From positions 1-20,043 of IMG/VR virus record IMGVR_UViG_3300011115_000428: a DNA stretch of 20,043 bases; one strand, given 5' to 3'. Numbering within the stretch: position 1 is the first letter of the stretch; each line of letters starts with the position of its first letter. This document shows, piece by piece, positions 1 through 6,470 of the stretch. The stretch comes from a virus. The notes beneath the pieces are model-generated. The model saw nothing but the letters and a program-made list of their open reading frames with translations, was not told where the DNA came from and ran no database searches. Both the position numbers and the translations under genes were made by a program.

Positions 1-1177
1 AAACATCTCGTCCTTCTTTATACCATTGCACAATATCATCTTGTCCACTCAACCAAACTAATACACGCGCTTCAATCTGTGATGAGTCACAGTTAATCAC
101 TTGGTGTCCTTCAGGAGCTACGACTGCATTCTTGAGTGCTTTCTTTTTCTTATCTCTGGATGGTAAGTTCTGGAAGTTAACCTTATCTGATCCCGCCCAA
201 CGTCCTGTATGAGCGCCATAATATTTAAGGGGGATAGGTAGTTTACCTTTATTACGTCCACCAATACCAATAAACCTTTCAATACGTGCCTCTTCCATGG
301 TTGATTTAGTACCCAACCGAACGCGACATAGTTCTTGAATAAATAAATCTTCGTGTTCAGTTAGTTCAATAAAGCCGTTGTCGTTTTTAGCTAAGGCAAA
401 CGTAGGGTTACCTGTCGCAGGACTTGTCTTCATTGGTACTTCTACACCTAACTCAGATAAGACTTCTGCAAATTGTTTATTAGATGCAAGCTTAGCCCTA
501 ACACATTCTTCTGAATCACATTCTAATCGCTTCATTAGGCCTTGTAACATTAAAGCTTTCTCGTCTTTAATTTCGTCTAGTCTAGCTTGTAGTAACGCAT
601 CATCGACCTCTAAGACAGGTTCGGTATACATGCGTAGCGTCATATCAATTAGTTTGATTTCATTCTCAGGATAATCTTGTGCGAGGATTTGGAATAGTTT
701 GTAGGTAAGTTCAACGTCGTTAATACAATAATTTCCATACTGTAATAACTCGTCTTCACTAAAATCTTCTAAGCGTTTGCCTTTAGCTTGAACTACTTCT
801 GTTCCTTTAGCGCCTAATTCATATCGTTCGACTAAGGATGCAAGACTTCCACCAGCATCGATTCCGTGTATTGCCCTAGCCATGCTGAGTGTATCGAGGT
901 AGAGATGTGGGATGATATTAAAACGGAAAGACAATATACCACCATCAAACTGAGTATTATGACAAAGAAGCGCGGAGTCCTTCCAATCAATCTTTTCAAG
1001 TTCATTATTGATCTCTTGATGTGTGCCTGTAACCCACTTTGTAACACCACTATCAATCTTAATACCAACACCGATGACTTGGAATCTTTCATCTTTAATA
1101 TATTCCTCCGTTGTAATTCCGGATAAACTAAAACCTACGTCGTAGTAGGTCTCAAAATCTAATGTAACTAGTTGCAT
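1..1177 (-). CDS. Family A DNA polymerase with 3'-5' exonuclease domain (partial)
   Basis: Replicative phage DNA polymerase of the Pol I (family A) type; the first 392 residues are in the window and the C-terminal palm/fingers run off the left edge. The DEDDy proofreading exonuclease is complete: Exo I LDFET (D7, E9), Exo II CHNTQFD (N74, D78), Exo III YCINDVELTY (Y150, D154). The polymerase part begins with HTGRWAG (about 323-329), NFQNLPS (334-340) and motif A DSSQIEARV with metal-binding D364. Motifs B and C lie outside, so the residue often linked to phage lifestyle cannot be read. There is no 5'-nuclease domain in front, as usual for phage enzymes. The ATG at 1177 lacks a strong Shine-Dalgarno and follows a long structured leader, which suggests translational control. 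It is last in the leftward operon within this window. Confidence 0.95.
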   Translation of the reverse strand, partial: MQLVTLDFETYYDVGFSLSGITTEEYIKDERFQVIGVGIKIDSGVTKWVTGTHQEINNELEKIDWKDSALLCHNTQFDGGILSFRFNIIPHLYLDTLSMARAIHGIDAGGSLASLVERYELGAKGTEVVQAKGKRLEDFSEDELLQYGNYCINDVELTYKLFQILAQDYPENEIKLIDMTLRMYTEPVLEVDDALLQARLDEIKDEKALMLQGLMKRLECDSEECVRAKLASNKQFAEVLSELGVEVPMKTSPATGNPTFALAKNDNGFIELTEHEDLFIQELCRVRLGTKSTMEEARIERFIGIGGRNKGKLPIPLKYYGAHTGRWAGSDKVNFQNLPSRDKKKKALKNAVVAPEGHQVINCDSSQIEARVLVWLSGQDDIVQWYKEGRDV

Positions 1178-1202
1178 ATTTATCTTTATGTTGTTTAATG
1201 AA

Positions 1203-1277
1203 TGCTATCTTATGCAAACGGCAGATAGCAGTGCCGTCATTTAACCCGGCCAAATAACGTTGGAGGAAGGTTGGCCG
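1203..1277 (-). promoter_or_regulatory. Structured leader of the polymerase gene: hairpin plus H-type pseudoknot
   Basis: Read on the minus strand, CGGCCAA (1277-1271) pairs with TTGGCCG (1253-1247) around a 17-nt loop. Further on, ACGGCA (1237-1232) pairs with TGCCGT (1223-1218). The 8-nt loop of that stem contains TGCTATC, which pairs with GATAGCA at 1209-1203. The last two pairings together form a classic H-type pseudoknot ending 25 nt before the polymerase start codon. If T1223 is used in the second stem instead, the two stems compete and become a switch. The base pairing is seen directly; a role as translational operator is inferred from analogy with phage T4, where gene 32 mRNA has a pseudoknot operator and gene 43 a hairpin operator. 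Confidence 0.55.
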
Positions 1278-1321
1278 ATCCACTTGCATTGTGGAGAGAA
1301 TTGGTGGGCTACTCGCGGTTT

Positions 1322-1330
1322 ATAATAGCA
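1322..1330 (-). promoter_or_regulatory. Possible extended -10 promoter for the polymerase gene
   Basis: The minus strand reads TGCTATTAT, an extended -10 (TG, one base, TATTAT) with no convincing -35. It would start an mRNA near 1315 with a leader of roughly 138 nt that contains the whole hairpin and pseudoknot region. Weak evidence on its own; the gap between genes supports it. Confidence 0.35.
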
Positions 1331-1382
1331 AAATACCGTCTAAGAACTTTAATATATATAAAAAGTGCTTTCGCCCATTAAC

Positions 1383-1640
1383 TTATTTATTATGTCTTTC
1401 ATGTTCGTCTCTGCACTCAATCGAACACCATCTTCTTGTATCTTTTACAGGATTACTACACCATAAACATTCGCCTGTATCATTAGTCGGCGTTTCTGCT
1501 TGCGCATGCGCATTAGCTATTGCTACGTCAACAATCTTTTGTGCATATTCATTTGCTACATCTATATCGTCATCCAAAGAAAAGTCTCCGCTTGTTCCTG
1601 TATTAGTTACAGGCTTATATATTAATTTGCTTAATTCCAT
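1383..1640 (-). CDS. Small protein with C-terminal four-cysteine zinc-finger-like motif
   Basis: 85 residues, function unknown. The N-terminal half is acidic (FSLDDDIDVANEY) and likely helical up to about residue 50. The C-terminal part carries ECLWCSNPVKDTRRWCSIEC, i.e. CxxC followed by WCSxxC, a spacing suited to one zinc ion, ending in a charged tail DEHERHNK. Such short treble-clef-like fingers occur in phage and DksA/TraR-type proteins, but the match is too short to name a family. The ATG at 1640 has only a weak AAAGAAA upstream and overlaps the preceding gene by 26 nt, so translation is probably coupled. Last gene before the roughly 200-nt polymerase leader. Confidence 0.75.
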   Translation of the reverse strand: MELSKLIYKPVTNTGTSGDFSLDDDIDVANEYAQKIVDVAIANAHAQAETPTNDTGECLWCSNPVKDTRRWCSIECRDEHERHNK

Positions 1641-1875
1641 TTTCTTTGCGGACTTTGAATCCGTTCATTCCTTTAAATTTCCTTGCCATCATCCATCTTC
1701 TAGATTTATTCATGGGTGGTGGAAGTGATACTAAACCTTTACTCCGTAAATATTTTGCTCGTCTTTCATTTGTAATACATGCACTATAAATTTCTTTTCT
1801 ATGTGCAGTAGGATTTTTAGTTATATAATCATTAATCCTTTTTGCCATTTTTATATCATCTAGCAACGTATACAT
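1615..1875 (-). CDS. Small basic protein of unknown function
   Basis: 86 residues, rich in K and R (MAKRINDYITKNPTAHRKEI; MNKSRRWMMARKFKG), with a likely helix-turn-helix-like N-terminal half that includes NPTAHRKEIYSACITNERRAKYLRSKGLV; nucleic-acid binding is a guess. A longer reading from a GTG at 1887 is possible, but the ATG at 1875 is preferred because GAGGAG lies 11 nt upstream and the ATG forms a TAATG overlap with the stop of the upstream gene. Confidence 0.75.
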   Translation of the reverse strand: MYTLLDDIKMAKRINDYITKNPTAHRKEIYSACITNERRAKYLRSKGLVSLPPPMNKSRRWMMARKFKGMNGFKVRKENGIKQINI

Positions 1876-2054
1876 TAAAACAAACACTCCTCATAATCAT
1901 TTGTATCAAAAGGTTTAGGTTTCTCTACAATTAGTTTTATGACTCTAGCACAAGGATTATTATTTGTATACCATTTAGCTTCCTTGACAGACCATCTATA
2001 TTGGCGTATGACTTCGCCGTCGTCATCTATAACAGCGTAAGTAAAAGGAATCAT
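1875..2054 (-). CDS. Small protein of unknown function
   Basis: 59 residues starting MIPFTYAVIDDDGEVIRQY, probably a short beta-rich fold, then SVKEAKWYTNNNPCARVIKLI. The start at 2054 forms an ATGA overlap with the 50-codon gene upstream and has AAGGTGG in front; a GTG at 2063 would add three residues and is less likely. No family recognised. Confidence 0.7.
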   Translation of the reverse strand: MIPFTYAVIDDDGEVIRQYRWSVKEAKWYTNNNPCARVIKLIVEKPKPFDTNDYEECLF

Positions 2055-2203
2055 GCTTCCCACCTTGTTTTAAAATGCCACCACATTTTTCTTAACTTAC
2101 TTATTTCTTGGTCTATTCGTTTACGCTTATCTGAGCCACGCATCTTACGAAAACGTTTTAATAATAATTTACCGCTAATTCTATATGGTCTAAATAGGGT
2201 CAT
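2051..2203 (-). CDS. 50-residue very basic small protein
   Basis: Starts MTLFRPYRISGKLLLKRFRK and ends in MWWHFKTRWEA, with about one third K/R and a tryptophan-rich tail. It overlaps the gene upstream by 14 nt and the gene downstream by 4 nt (ATGA), and fills exactly the gap that would otherwise be empty in a fully packed operon. That is the main evidence that it is real. The charge suggests nucleic-acid or membrane-surface contact; function unknown. Confidence 0.6.
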   Translation of the reverse strand: MTLFRPYRISGKLLLKRFRKMRGSDKRKRIDQEISKLRKMWWHFKTRWEA

Positions 2204-2414
2204 CTTTGTTATCTTCTTTTATTAACTTTGCACCTTCAGCTAAACCCATGTTATATGCTACTTTCCAAGCCTCCCACATCTTTTCATCATCATACTTTAA
2301 AGCACATAATGAAGGGCTTTGTAGAAAGAATCTTTCATACCATAATGTAAACGCTTGTTTGTCATTCCTCAATATGTTATGCGGAAATGGTTTTTTAATT
2401 GGGTCTTCAATCAT
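2190..2414 (-). CDS. Small protein of unknown function
   Basis: 74 residues; aromatic-rich centre (QAFTLWYERFFLQSP), then MWEAWKVAYNMGLAEGAKLI, a helix pattern common in small phage proteins that accompany replication genes. Starts inside the end of the preceding gene (ATGATTGA). No domain named with confidence. Confidence 0.75.
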   Translation of the reverse strand: MIEDPIKKPFPHNILRNDKQAFTLWYERFFLQSPSLCALKYDDEKMWEAWKVAYNMGLAEGAKLIKEDNKDDPI

Positions 2415-2697
2415 CTTCCACCTCTAATTTAATTTTACCTAAGTATTTAAATCCATCAATGTGTGAATCATCTAGCCCAAAAACAATTTGACCTTCTTCT
2501 GTTCCTACTTCCAATAAAAAAGCATACAAATATTGTGGCTCTTTAGGTTGTGGTTTAATGCGAAATAAATCACTTTCACATTCCCAATATGGTGTTCCTT
2601 TTAATAACATCCATTCACCTTCACCACCAACTTTAAATTCTATTTCAGCACCATCAGCCCATGCTTTTATTTCTTTATGCCATTTATGTTGTTTCAT
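2407..2697 (-). CDS. Conserved phage protein of the 'HKWHKEIKAWADGAEIE' kind
   Basis: 96 residues from MKQHKWHKEIKAWADGAEIEF. The opening (H-x-x-x-I-x-A-W-A-D-G-A-x-I-x) followed by a short beta strand and a second YLYAFLL..EEGQIVFG half recalls a widespread phage family of unknown function, remembered by pattern only. The start at 2697 is chosen over an upstream reading at 2748 because it forms ATGA with the stop of the previous gene and because the familiar N-terminus begins there. Confidence 0.8.
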   Translation of the reverse strand: MKQHKWHKEIKAWADGAEIEFKVGGEGEWMLLKGTPYWECESDLFRIKPQPKEPQYLYAFLLEVGTEEGQIVFGLDDSHIDGFKYLGKIKLEVEDD

Positions 2698-2903
2698 TTT
2701 AATATACCCCAACAGATTTGTAGTTTTTGCCAGAACGATAGTTTGCATGTATTCTCTGCAATAAAGTCTTGTAAAACTTTCTGCACACCTGCTTGCATAA
2801 TTAATTCTTTACCCGCTTGATTAACATCTAATTTTAAATCACAATCGCCATCTTTTCTATCCTTAATACTTACTACTTTAATATATGGTTTTCTAGTTGC
2901 CAT
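2694..2903 (-). CDS. Small protein of unknown function
   Basis: 69 residues, MATRKPYIKVVSIKDRKDGDCDLK onward: a beta-strand-rich N-half, then an amphipathic helix (AGKELIMQAGVQKVLQDFI), and a hydrophobic FWQKLQICWGILK end. AAGGAG sits 8 nt before the ATG at 2903, which fixes the start; a TTG further up is an artefact. No family recognised. Confidence 0.75.
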   Translation of the reverse strand: MATRKPYIKVVSIKDRKDGDCDLKLDVNQAGKELIMQAGVQKVLQDFIAENTCKLSFWQKLQICWGILK

Positions 2904-2904
2904 T

Positions 2905-3114
2905 TTAAAAACTCCTTTGTTCAAAACATTCTAAGTGCGATTTAACAAACATATTAGGCCTTACTTCTTCGTAGAGTTCACCTTGCACACATTTTAAATT
3001 CATCTTGTATTTCTTTTGTATATGAGTGGCTTCCATGACTGCCCACATAAGTAATGCACCTACAATAAGTCCTACTACTGTATACCCTGTGCCTTCATAT
3101 TTGTTAGAGTCCAT
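2905..3114 (-). CDS. Small single-span membrane protein
   Basis: 69 residues with one clear transmembrane segment, about residues 11-30 (YTVVGLIVGALLMWAVMEA), followed by a basic, soluble tail with two cysteines (C42, C63). Topology and position two genes downstream of the SleB-type hydrolase fit a holin or spanin accessory role, but this is inference only; many phage early operons also carry unrelated membrane peptides. GGAAG precedes the ATG by 6 nt and the start overlaps the upstream gene by 11 nt. Confidence 0.7.
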   Translation of the reverse strand: MDSNKYEGTGYTVVGLIVGALLMWAVMEATHIQKKYKMNLKCVQGELYEEVRPNMFVKSHLECFEQRSF

Positions 3115-3370
3115 TGTATGCTTCCATCAATCTTTTTGTCGATTCTCTATAACTTTTAACCCCTGTAATCTTTTCTGCTTGTGCTTCATTTACATAAAAT
3201 GGTGCGATGATTAAATAATGTTTTTTATTAGGTAAGTCTCTTACCCACGATATCTCTGTCGGCCTAAATTGTGTAAATGCTGAAAAAACAAGGTCGTTGT
3301 TAGCATTGAATTCTCGAGTCCACCAACCATCCGGTTGTCTAGGTAATTCGTCTTTAAGGGTTTCTTGCAT
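3104..3370 (-). CDS. Small protein of unknown function
   Basis: 88 residues beginning MQETLKDELPRQPDGWWTREF. The centre looks beta-rich (HYLIIAPFYVNEAQAEKITG) and the end helical (YRESTKRLMEAYNGL). GGAAGG precedes the ATG. It overlaps the end of the hydrolase gene by 17 nt and the membrane-protein gene by 11 nt, so the three are probably translated together. Confidence 0.75.
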   Translation of the reverse strand: MQETLKDELPRQPDGWWTREFNANNDLVFSAFTQFRPTEISWVRDLPNKKHYLIIAPFYVNEAQAEKITGVKSYRESTKRLMEAYNGL

Positions 3371-3740
3371 ATCTACCTTCCCCCTGTTTATAAAATATCA
3401 AGTGTGACCACTTAACTACAGGTTTTAAATTGTACCATGATCTTGGTTTCTTTATTGTTGTATCATGAAAATGCGTTGCACCATAACTATAATCTACTTC
3501 TAACCTATGTAACACTCTGTATGCTATATCTTTATATTCTTGTCGGATCACCGAAGGTGGATTAATTAAACCATACCAACTAAACTGTGCCGGACGTTTC
3601 ATTTCAGAGCATAAATTCTTTTTATCAAAATCTGCTCTTCGCATGAGGACGTATCCCACTGCAATTTGGGCTTCACGCGGCTCGTGAGCGGACTCCATAA
3701 AAATGGTAGTAGCTAAGCAAAGTAATGCTTGATCAATCAT
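3354..3740 (-). CDS. SleB-type cell-wall hydrolase (probable endolysin)
   Basis: 128 residues matching the hydrolase_2 / SleB fold: CLATTIFMESAHEPREAQIAVGYV at 8-31 with the expected catalytic E16 of the 'ExA' pattern, AQFSW at 51-55, and YGATHFH...PRSW at 86-102. Family members cleave peptidoglycan glycan strands (lytic transglycosylase or amidase activity is reported for SleB-like enzymes). There is no signal peptide or membrane segment, so export would need a holin. AGGAGG lies 7 nt before the ATG. Its place among early leftward genes rather than late genes is unusual for a lysis enzyme; a host-wall role during infection is an alternative. Confidence 0.88.
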   Translation of the reverse strand: MIDQALLCLATTIFMESAHEPREAQIAVGYVLMRRADFDKKNLCSEMKRPAQFSWYGLINPPSVIRQEYKDIAYRVLHRLEVDYSYGATHFHDTTIKKPRSWYNLKPVVKWSHLIFYKQGEGRYARNP

Positions 3741-3752
3741 ATTGACCTCCTA

Positions 3753-3765
3753 GGAACAGGTATCA
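3753..3765 (-). repeat. Lone copy of the 13-base half of the bipartite repeat
   Basis: TGATACCTGTTCC on the minus strand, identical to the second half of the 32-nt repeats at 9055, 9934 and 11046 but in the opposite orientation. It lies in the 32-nt gap between the DUF3310 and SleB genes, just before the AGGAGG of the latter. The 14-base first half is absent. Confidence 0.7.
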
Positions 3766-3772
3766 GTTCGGA

Positions 3773-3997
3773 TTATTTTTGGTTTGCTAATTCTAATTCT
3801 TTAAGCATTTGAAGGTTATGGATAGCTTTATCAATATCTTTTAAGCCACCTTTGTCACGCCATCTTGTAATATACTTAATAGCATTGCCCTCAATGAATG
3901 GGATACCATTTACATGAATGTAAACGATAGGTTGGATTTTGTATTTTTTATAGTGGTCACCATCCACTTGTTGCTCTAACGGGTTTACTTCTGTCAT
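3773..3997 (-). CDS. DUF3310 family protein
   Basis: 74 residues with the DUF3310 signature: VDGDHYKKYKIQPIVYI at 11-27, then GNAIKYITRW at 37-46 and KGGLKDIDKAIHNLQML at 49-65. The family is common beside phage nucleotide-metabolism and replication genes and is sometimes annotated as nucleotide kinase, without firm proof. Its ATG overlaps the stop of the nuclease gene by one base (TAATG), a tight coupling that suggests linked roles. Confidence 0.88.
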   Translation of the reverse strand: MTEVNPLEQQVDGDHYKKYKIQPIVYIHVNGIPFIEGNAIKYITRWRDKGGLKDIDKAIHNLQMLKELELANQK

Positions 3998-4281
3998 TAT
4001 AGTCCTTTCATAATGGTCAGCAATTCGTTTATGTTACCCTCATTCACCACGAAAGCCAAGCCCTGATTGTCTTTGATAAGATTTATGTTGTGTTTTTGCA
4101 ACAAAGTAGGTTCATTATTTCCGCTCTTACATTCAATACCAATGAAATGTCCTTTATAGCAAACAATAATATCTGGCACTCCCGACCTACCATATCCCGC
4201 AGTCATAGGGGAAAAGTGATAGGCCTTGAGATCATCTAGTATCTTCTTAACTTGTTTCTTTACTTTGCCTTCCGGTGTCAT
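3997..4281 (-). CDS. VRR-NUC domain nuclease
   Basis: 94 residues forming a stand-alone VRR-NUC (PD-(D/E)xK superfamily) domain. Visible motif: SGVPDIIV with D37, GHFIGIECK with E50 and K52, then a Q at 62 in the following helix. Stand-alone phage members cut branched or flapped DNA in related systems, so a role in recombination or resolving replication intermediates is likely. GGAG lies upstream of the ATG at 4281, which is inside the end of the preceding gene (35-nt overlap). Confidence 0.9.
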   Translation of the reverse strand: MTPEGKVKKQVKKILDDLKAYHFSPMTAGYGRSGVPDIIVCYKGHFIGIECKSGNNEPTLLQKHNINLIKDNQGLAFVVNEGNINELLTIMKGL

Positions 4282-4525
4282 CTTTTATCTCCATATCTAA
4301 TTGGTCGCTATCTGTAATGATGTCATCAATATCTGATGTGTATATGTGATGCATAGCATTAGTTTCAACTTTACCTGTATGAATATCTAATACACCTTCA
4401 AAAAAGAATCCACCACCTTTTAAAAATATTTCCATGTTAGCAACCACGTCGCCTAAGTCATCAGATTCAAACTCTAATCTATTTTTATACTTATCATCTT
4501 TTGCTATCAGTATATATTTTGTCAT
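4247..4525 (-). CDS. Small protein of unknown function
   Basis: 92 residues: MTKYILIAKDDKYKNRLEFE followed by FLKGGGFFFEGVLDIHTG and an acidic C-terminal third. It looks like a small alpha/beta fold. Its ribosome site, AAGGAGAAACAAG directly before ATG, is identical to that of the next gene upstream (4746), so one was probably copied or both are selected for the same strength. Confidence 0.75.
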   Translation of the reverse strand: MTKYILIAKDDKYKNRLEFESDDLGDVVANMEIFLKGGGFFFEGVLDIHTGKVETNAMHHIYTSDIDDIITDSDQLDMEIKDDTGRQSKETS

Positions 4526-4536
4526 CTTGTTTCTCC

Positions 4537-4746
4537 TTAGTGTGTTTTCTTACTTTTAATTATTCTGTCCCAATCATTACCCATGTTGTTTACAAAAGTT
4601 TGTCTATCTACTCCTGTAGTTTGAGCAATGGTAATCATCGCCATAGATAGTGTTGCCATAGCTTCTCCGAATGTAAATTTATCTACCATAAACTCTGTCA
4701 CAAGGTCTACTGATTTATCTTGTATTTTCTTTCCTACATTGTCCAT
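4537..4746 (-). CDS. Small helical protein of unknown function
   Basis: 69 residues, mostly helical: KIQDKSVDLVTEFMVDKFTFGEAMATLSMAMITIAQTTG then a DWDRIIKSK tail. Has the AAGGAGAAACAAG leader shared with the 4525 gene. The preceding 52-codon gene runs 32 nt into it. Confidence 0.75.
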   Translation of the reverse strand: MDNVGKKIQDKSVDLVTEFMVDKFTFGEAMATLSMAMITIAQTTGVDRQTFVNNMGNDWDRIIKSKKTH

Positions 4747-4873
4747 CTTGTTTCTCCTTTTTAAATTTTTCTAAGTTTGTTGTTATCTTTTGTGCGTATG
4801 CTATCGCGTCTTCTAATGCACTATCTTCGAAGTAGCATTGTTCATCTATAACATCATTGAGTGTTCTATCCAT
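4715..4873 (-). CDS. 52-residue acidic small protein
   Basis: MDRTLNDVIDEQCYFEDSALEDAIAYAQK then a lysine-rich end. The ATG at 4873 forms TAATG with the stop of the upstream gene, and the ORF fills a 126-nt gap in an otherwise packed operon; both support it. Its last 10 codons overlap the ribosome site and start of the downstream gene. Function unknown. Confidence 0.65.
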   Translation of the reverse strand: MDRTLNDVIDEQCYFEDSALEDAIAYAQKITTNLEKFKKEKQDGQCRKENTR

Positions 4874-5154
4874 TAGTCTTCACACCTTCCACCAACACAT
4901 GCTCGGCCAATGATCTCGTCTTCTAAGTCATTGTATGCGTCAGCTTGAACAAGATGTTCTGCGTGTTTCTTTTGTCTATCGTATAGACTATGGGTTGATT
5001 CTAGTACCGAACACTTGACAACAAGACCCTTCTCACGCATTGGCTCGGCGATAATGGTCGCGATGTGATCGCTTGGTTCTACACCCCATGTCCCTACTTG
5101 TTTTAAATATGTATCGTCCATGGATACTTCTACTACTACGCTAAACTTGGTCAT
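4873..5154 (-). CDS. Small protein of unknown function
   Basis: 93 residues, MTKFSVVVEVSMDDTYLKQVGTWG..., beta-rich first half, then helices with HSLYDRQKKHAEHLVQ and a GRACVGGRCED end whose two cysteines could pair or bind metal. GGGG lies 6 nt before the ATG. Confidence 0.75.
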   Translation of the reverse strand: MTKFSVVVEVSMDDTYLKQVGTWGVEPSDHIATIIAEPMREKGLVVKCSVLESTHSLYDRQKKHAEHLVQADAYNDLEDEIIGRACVGGRCED

Positions 5155-5163
5155 GCTTATCCC

Positions 5164-5361
5164 CTAATGTATTGTTGGTTTATGATGGATATCAGCTAAG
5201 AATTTCTGAGCGTTTGCCTTAGCCGTATTTACTTCTTGCTCGGTTAAACTTAGTGCAATGTTCTCAGACACATCAATCATATCTGCTAATAAATCTTGAT
5301 CTTCTTCTACGACTGCCATAACTAATAATCTTGTTAACTCTTCTACACTACTCTCTTCCAT
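5164..5361 (-). CDS. Small acidic helical protein
   Basis: 65 residues, MEESSVEELTRLLVMAVVEEDQDLL..., amphipathic helices with the look of a small protein-protein adaptor. The start at 5361 is preferred over 5412 because a perfect AGGAGG lies 5 nt upstream and the longer form would overlap the membrane gene by 43 nt. The AGGAGG itself begins inside the stop codon of the upstream gene. Confidence 0.75.
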   Translation of the reverse strand: MEESSVEELTRLLVMAVVEEDQDLLADMIDVSENIALSLTEQEVNTAKANAQKFLADIHHKPTIH

Positions 5362-5369
5362 AGTTCCTC

Positions 5370-5645
5370 CTAAAATATCCATATTGATATTAAAAATCCT
5401 ACACCTACCCATGTCATTGCAATCAGCGTTTTTTCTAGTATGCTACGCTTGACACTCACGCCAAACTCAGCACCTAACATTCTTCTAATTTGTTTTTCTT
5501 CGATTGCTCTTAACTTATTAAACTTATCTAACACTCCGTTGCGTCTTTTCTTTGCTAACTTTCTCATGCGTTGATAGTCGTGTTCCAAGTCTTTTAAGTC
5601 AACTCGGTCTCTCATATATATCTTTTGTTTAATCGGTTGTTCCAT
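5370..5645 (-). CDS. Tail-anchored basic membrane protein
   Basis: 91 residues. A long positively charged, probably coiled N-terminal domain (about 1-68, many K/R and E) is followed by one hydrophobic segment at the very end (LIAMTWVGVGFLISIWIF). This gives a cytoplasmic basic domain anchored at its C-terminus. AGGAGG precedes ATG 5645 by 9 nt; the in-frame TTG at 5663 overlaps that site and is rejected. Possible roles include bringing DNA or a partner to the membrane; unproven. Confidence 0.75.
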   Translation of the reverse strand: MEQPIKQKIYMRDRVDLKDLEHDYQRMRKLAKKRRNGVLDKFNKLRAIEEKQIRRMLGAEFGVSVKRSILEKTLIAMTWVGVGFLISIWIF

Positions 5646-5877
5646 CTTTCTTTCCCTCCTCAAAGTTTTTTAATGATTGCATATACTGATTTGTTGCAAA
5701 GTTAATACCTCGTATGACACCTAATCGCATCGCGTCATAAAACATCTTTGCATCTTTTTCTTTTCGTTCTCTTTTATGTTCATCAGCATATGCGTAATAC
5801 TCAGCTACCGCTACTTCTATAATGTCTTCCTCAAACTTGCGTTTCTTTTCTTCGTTGACTTGATGTTGTGTCATCAT
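5629..5877 (-). CDS. Small charged helical protein
   Basis: 82 residues from MMTQHQVNEEKKRKFEEDII, with a second half AMRLGVIRGINFATNQYMQSL typical of small phage helices. The start overlaps the upstream 56-codon gene by 4 nt (ATGA); a GTG three codons earlier is less likely. The second ATG (5874) is equally possible. Confidence 0.72.
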   Translation of the reverse strand: MMTQHQVNEEKKRKFEEDIIEVAVAEYYAYADEHKRERKEKDAKMFYDAMRLGVIRGINFATNQYMQSLKNFEEGKKDGTTD

Positions 5878-6044
5878 GCACCCCACTCTGCATACTTGCT
5901 ATTAACTTCGGTAAACATATCTTGTATGGTTTCATCATCGAATACTTCGTTATTAAACTTAGACTTCGGATACCTACTTGTTAAATACTCGTCTACAAAT
6001 TGTCTCATCTCGGTAATGCTTGGTGCTCTCATATCAATACTCAT
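5874..6044 (-). CDS. 56-residue small protein
   Basis: MSIDMRAPSITEMRQFVDEYLTSRYPK... ending KYAEWGA. GGGAGG lies 9 nt before the ATG and both ends overlap neighbours by 4 nt (ATGA), strong signs of a real gene. Mostly helical; function unknown. Confidence 0.72.
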   Translation of the reverse strand: MSIDMRAPSITEMRQFVDEYLTSRYPKSKFNNEVFDDETIQDMFTEVNSKYAEWGA

Positions 6045-6205
6045 TTATATATCCTCCCTATACCATTTAAAATACCTGCTACTTCTTTAGGTTCAAATAC
6101 TTTCTTATCAAAAGCAAACTTTGTTTTCCTACCATTCACATGTTTCACATATCCGCTTACGATAATCTCTTCTACTATTATTTCTTTCTTCTTCTCAGTA
6201 GTCAT
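6041..6205 (-). CDS. 54-residue basic small protein
   Basis: MTTEKKKEIIVEEIIVSGYV, then KHVNGRKTKFAFDKKVFEP and KEVAGILNGIGRIYK: a likely beta-hairpin plus helix. It ends in an ATGA overlap and its start overlaps the preceding gene by 11 nt. Function unknown. Confidence 0.7.
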   Translation of the reverse strand: MTTEKKKEIIVEEIIVSGYVKHVNGRKTKFAFDKKVFEPKEVAGILNGIGRIYK

Positions 6206-6470
6206 AGCTCTTATGTTCCTCTTCTCTTTCTTTGTTTAATAAGTATTGCTCTGTGTCTGTCATTGGTGGATCGTATACTTTACCCTGTATAGCTAAGTTT
6301 TGTAAAGATAAACCTTGTATATCGTTTGGTCTACTTGGTTTTTCATATTCTTTTATTTCTTTACCTGTTAGGAAATGATTCTCCCCGCAACAACCTATCT
6401 TGTCATTCTGTTCTTCATAGCAATAAACACAATACTCCATACCATCTTCTAAATCATCAAAGTCGCTCAT
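6195..6470 (-). CDS. Small protein with cysteine-rich, possibly zinc-binding N-terminus
   Basis: 91 residues. Residues 14-34 contain CVYCYEEQNDKIGCCGENHF: CxxC, then CC and a histidine, enough ligands for one zinc. The remainder is charged and low in structure, ending REEEHKSYDY. AAGGAGG precedes the ATG, which forms ATGA with the upstream gene. Function unknown; a small zinc-ribbon adaptor is one possibility. Confidence 0.75.
   Translation of the reverse strand: MSDFDDLEDGMEYCVYCYEEQNDKIGCCGENHFLTGKEIKEYEKPSRPNDIQGLSLQNLAIQGKVYDPPMTDTEQYLLNKEREEEHKSYDY

Noticed and set aside
1308-1378. tRNA-like appearance (GGGC...GCCCACCA, about 71 nt) on the minus strand after the zinc-finger gene
   Set aside because: Acceptor pairing breaks after four pairs and there is no T-arm GGTTCGA-type sequence or anticodon stem; treated as unstructured spacer plus promoter.
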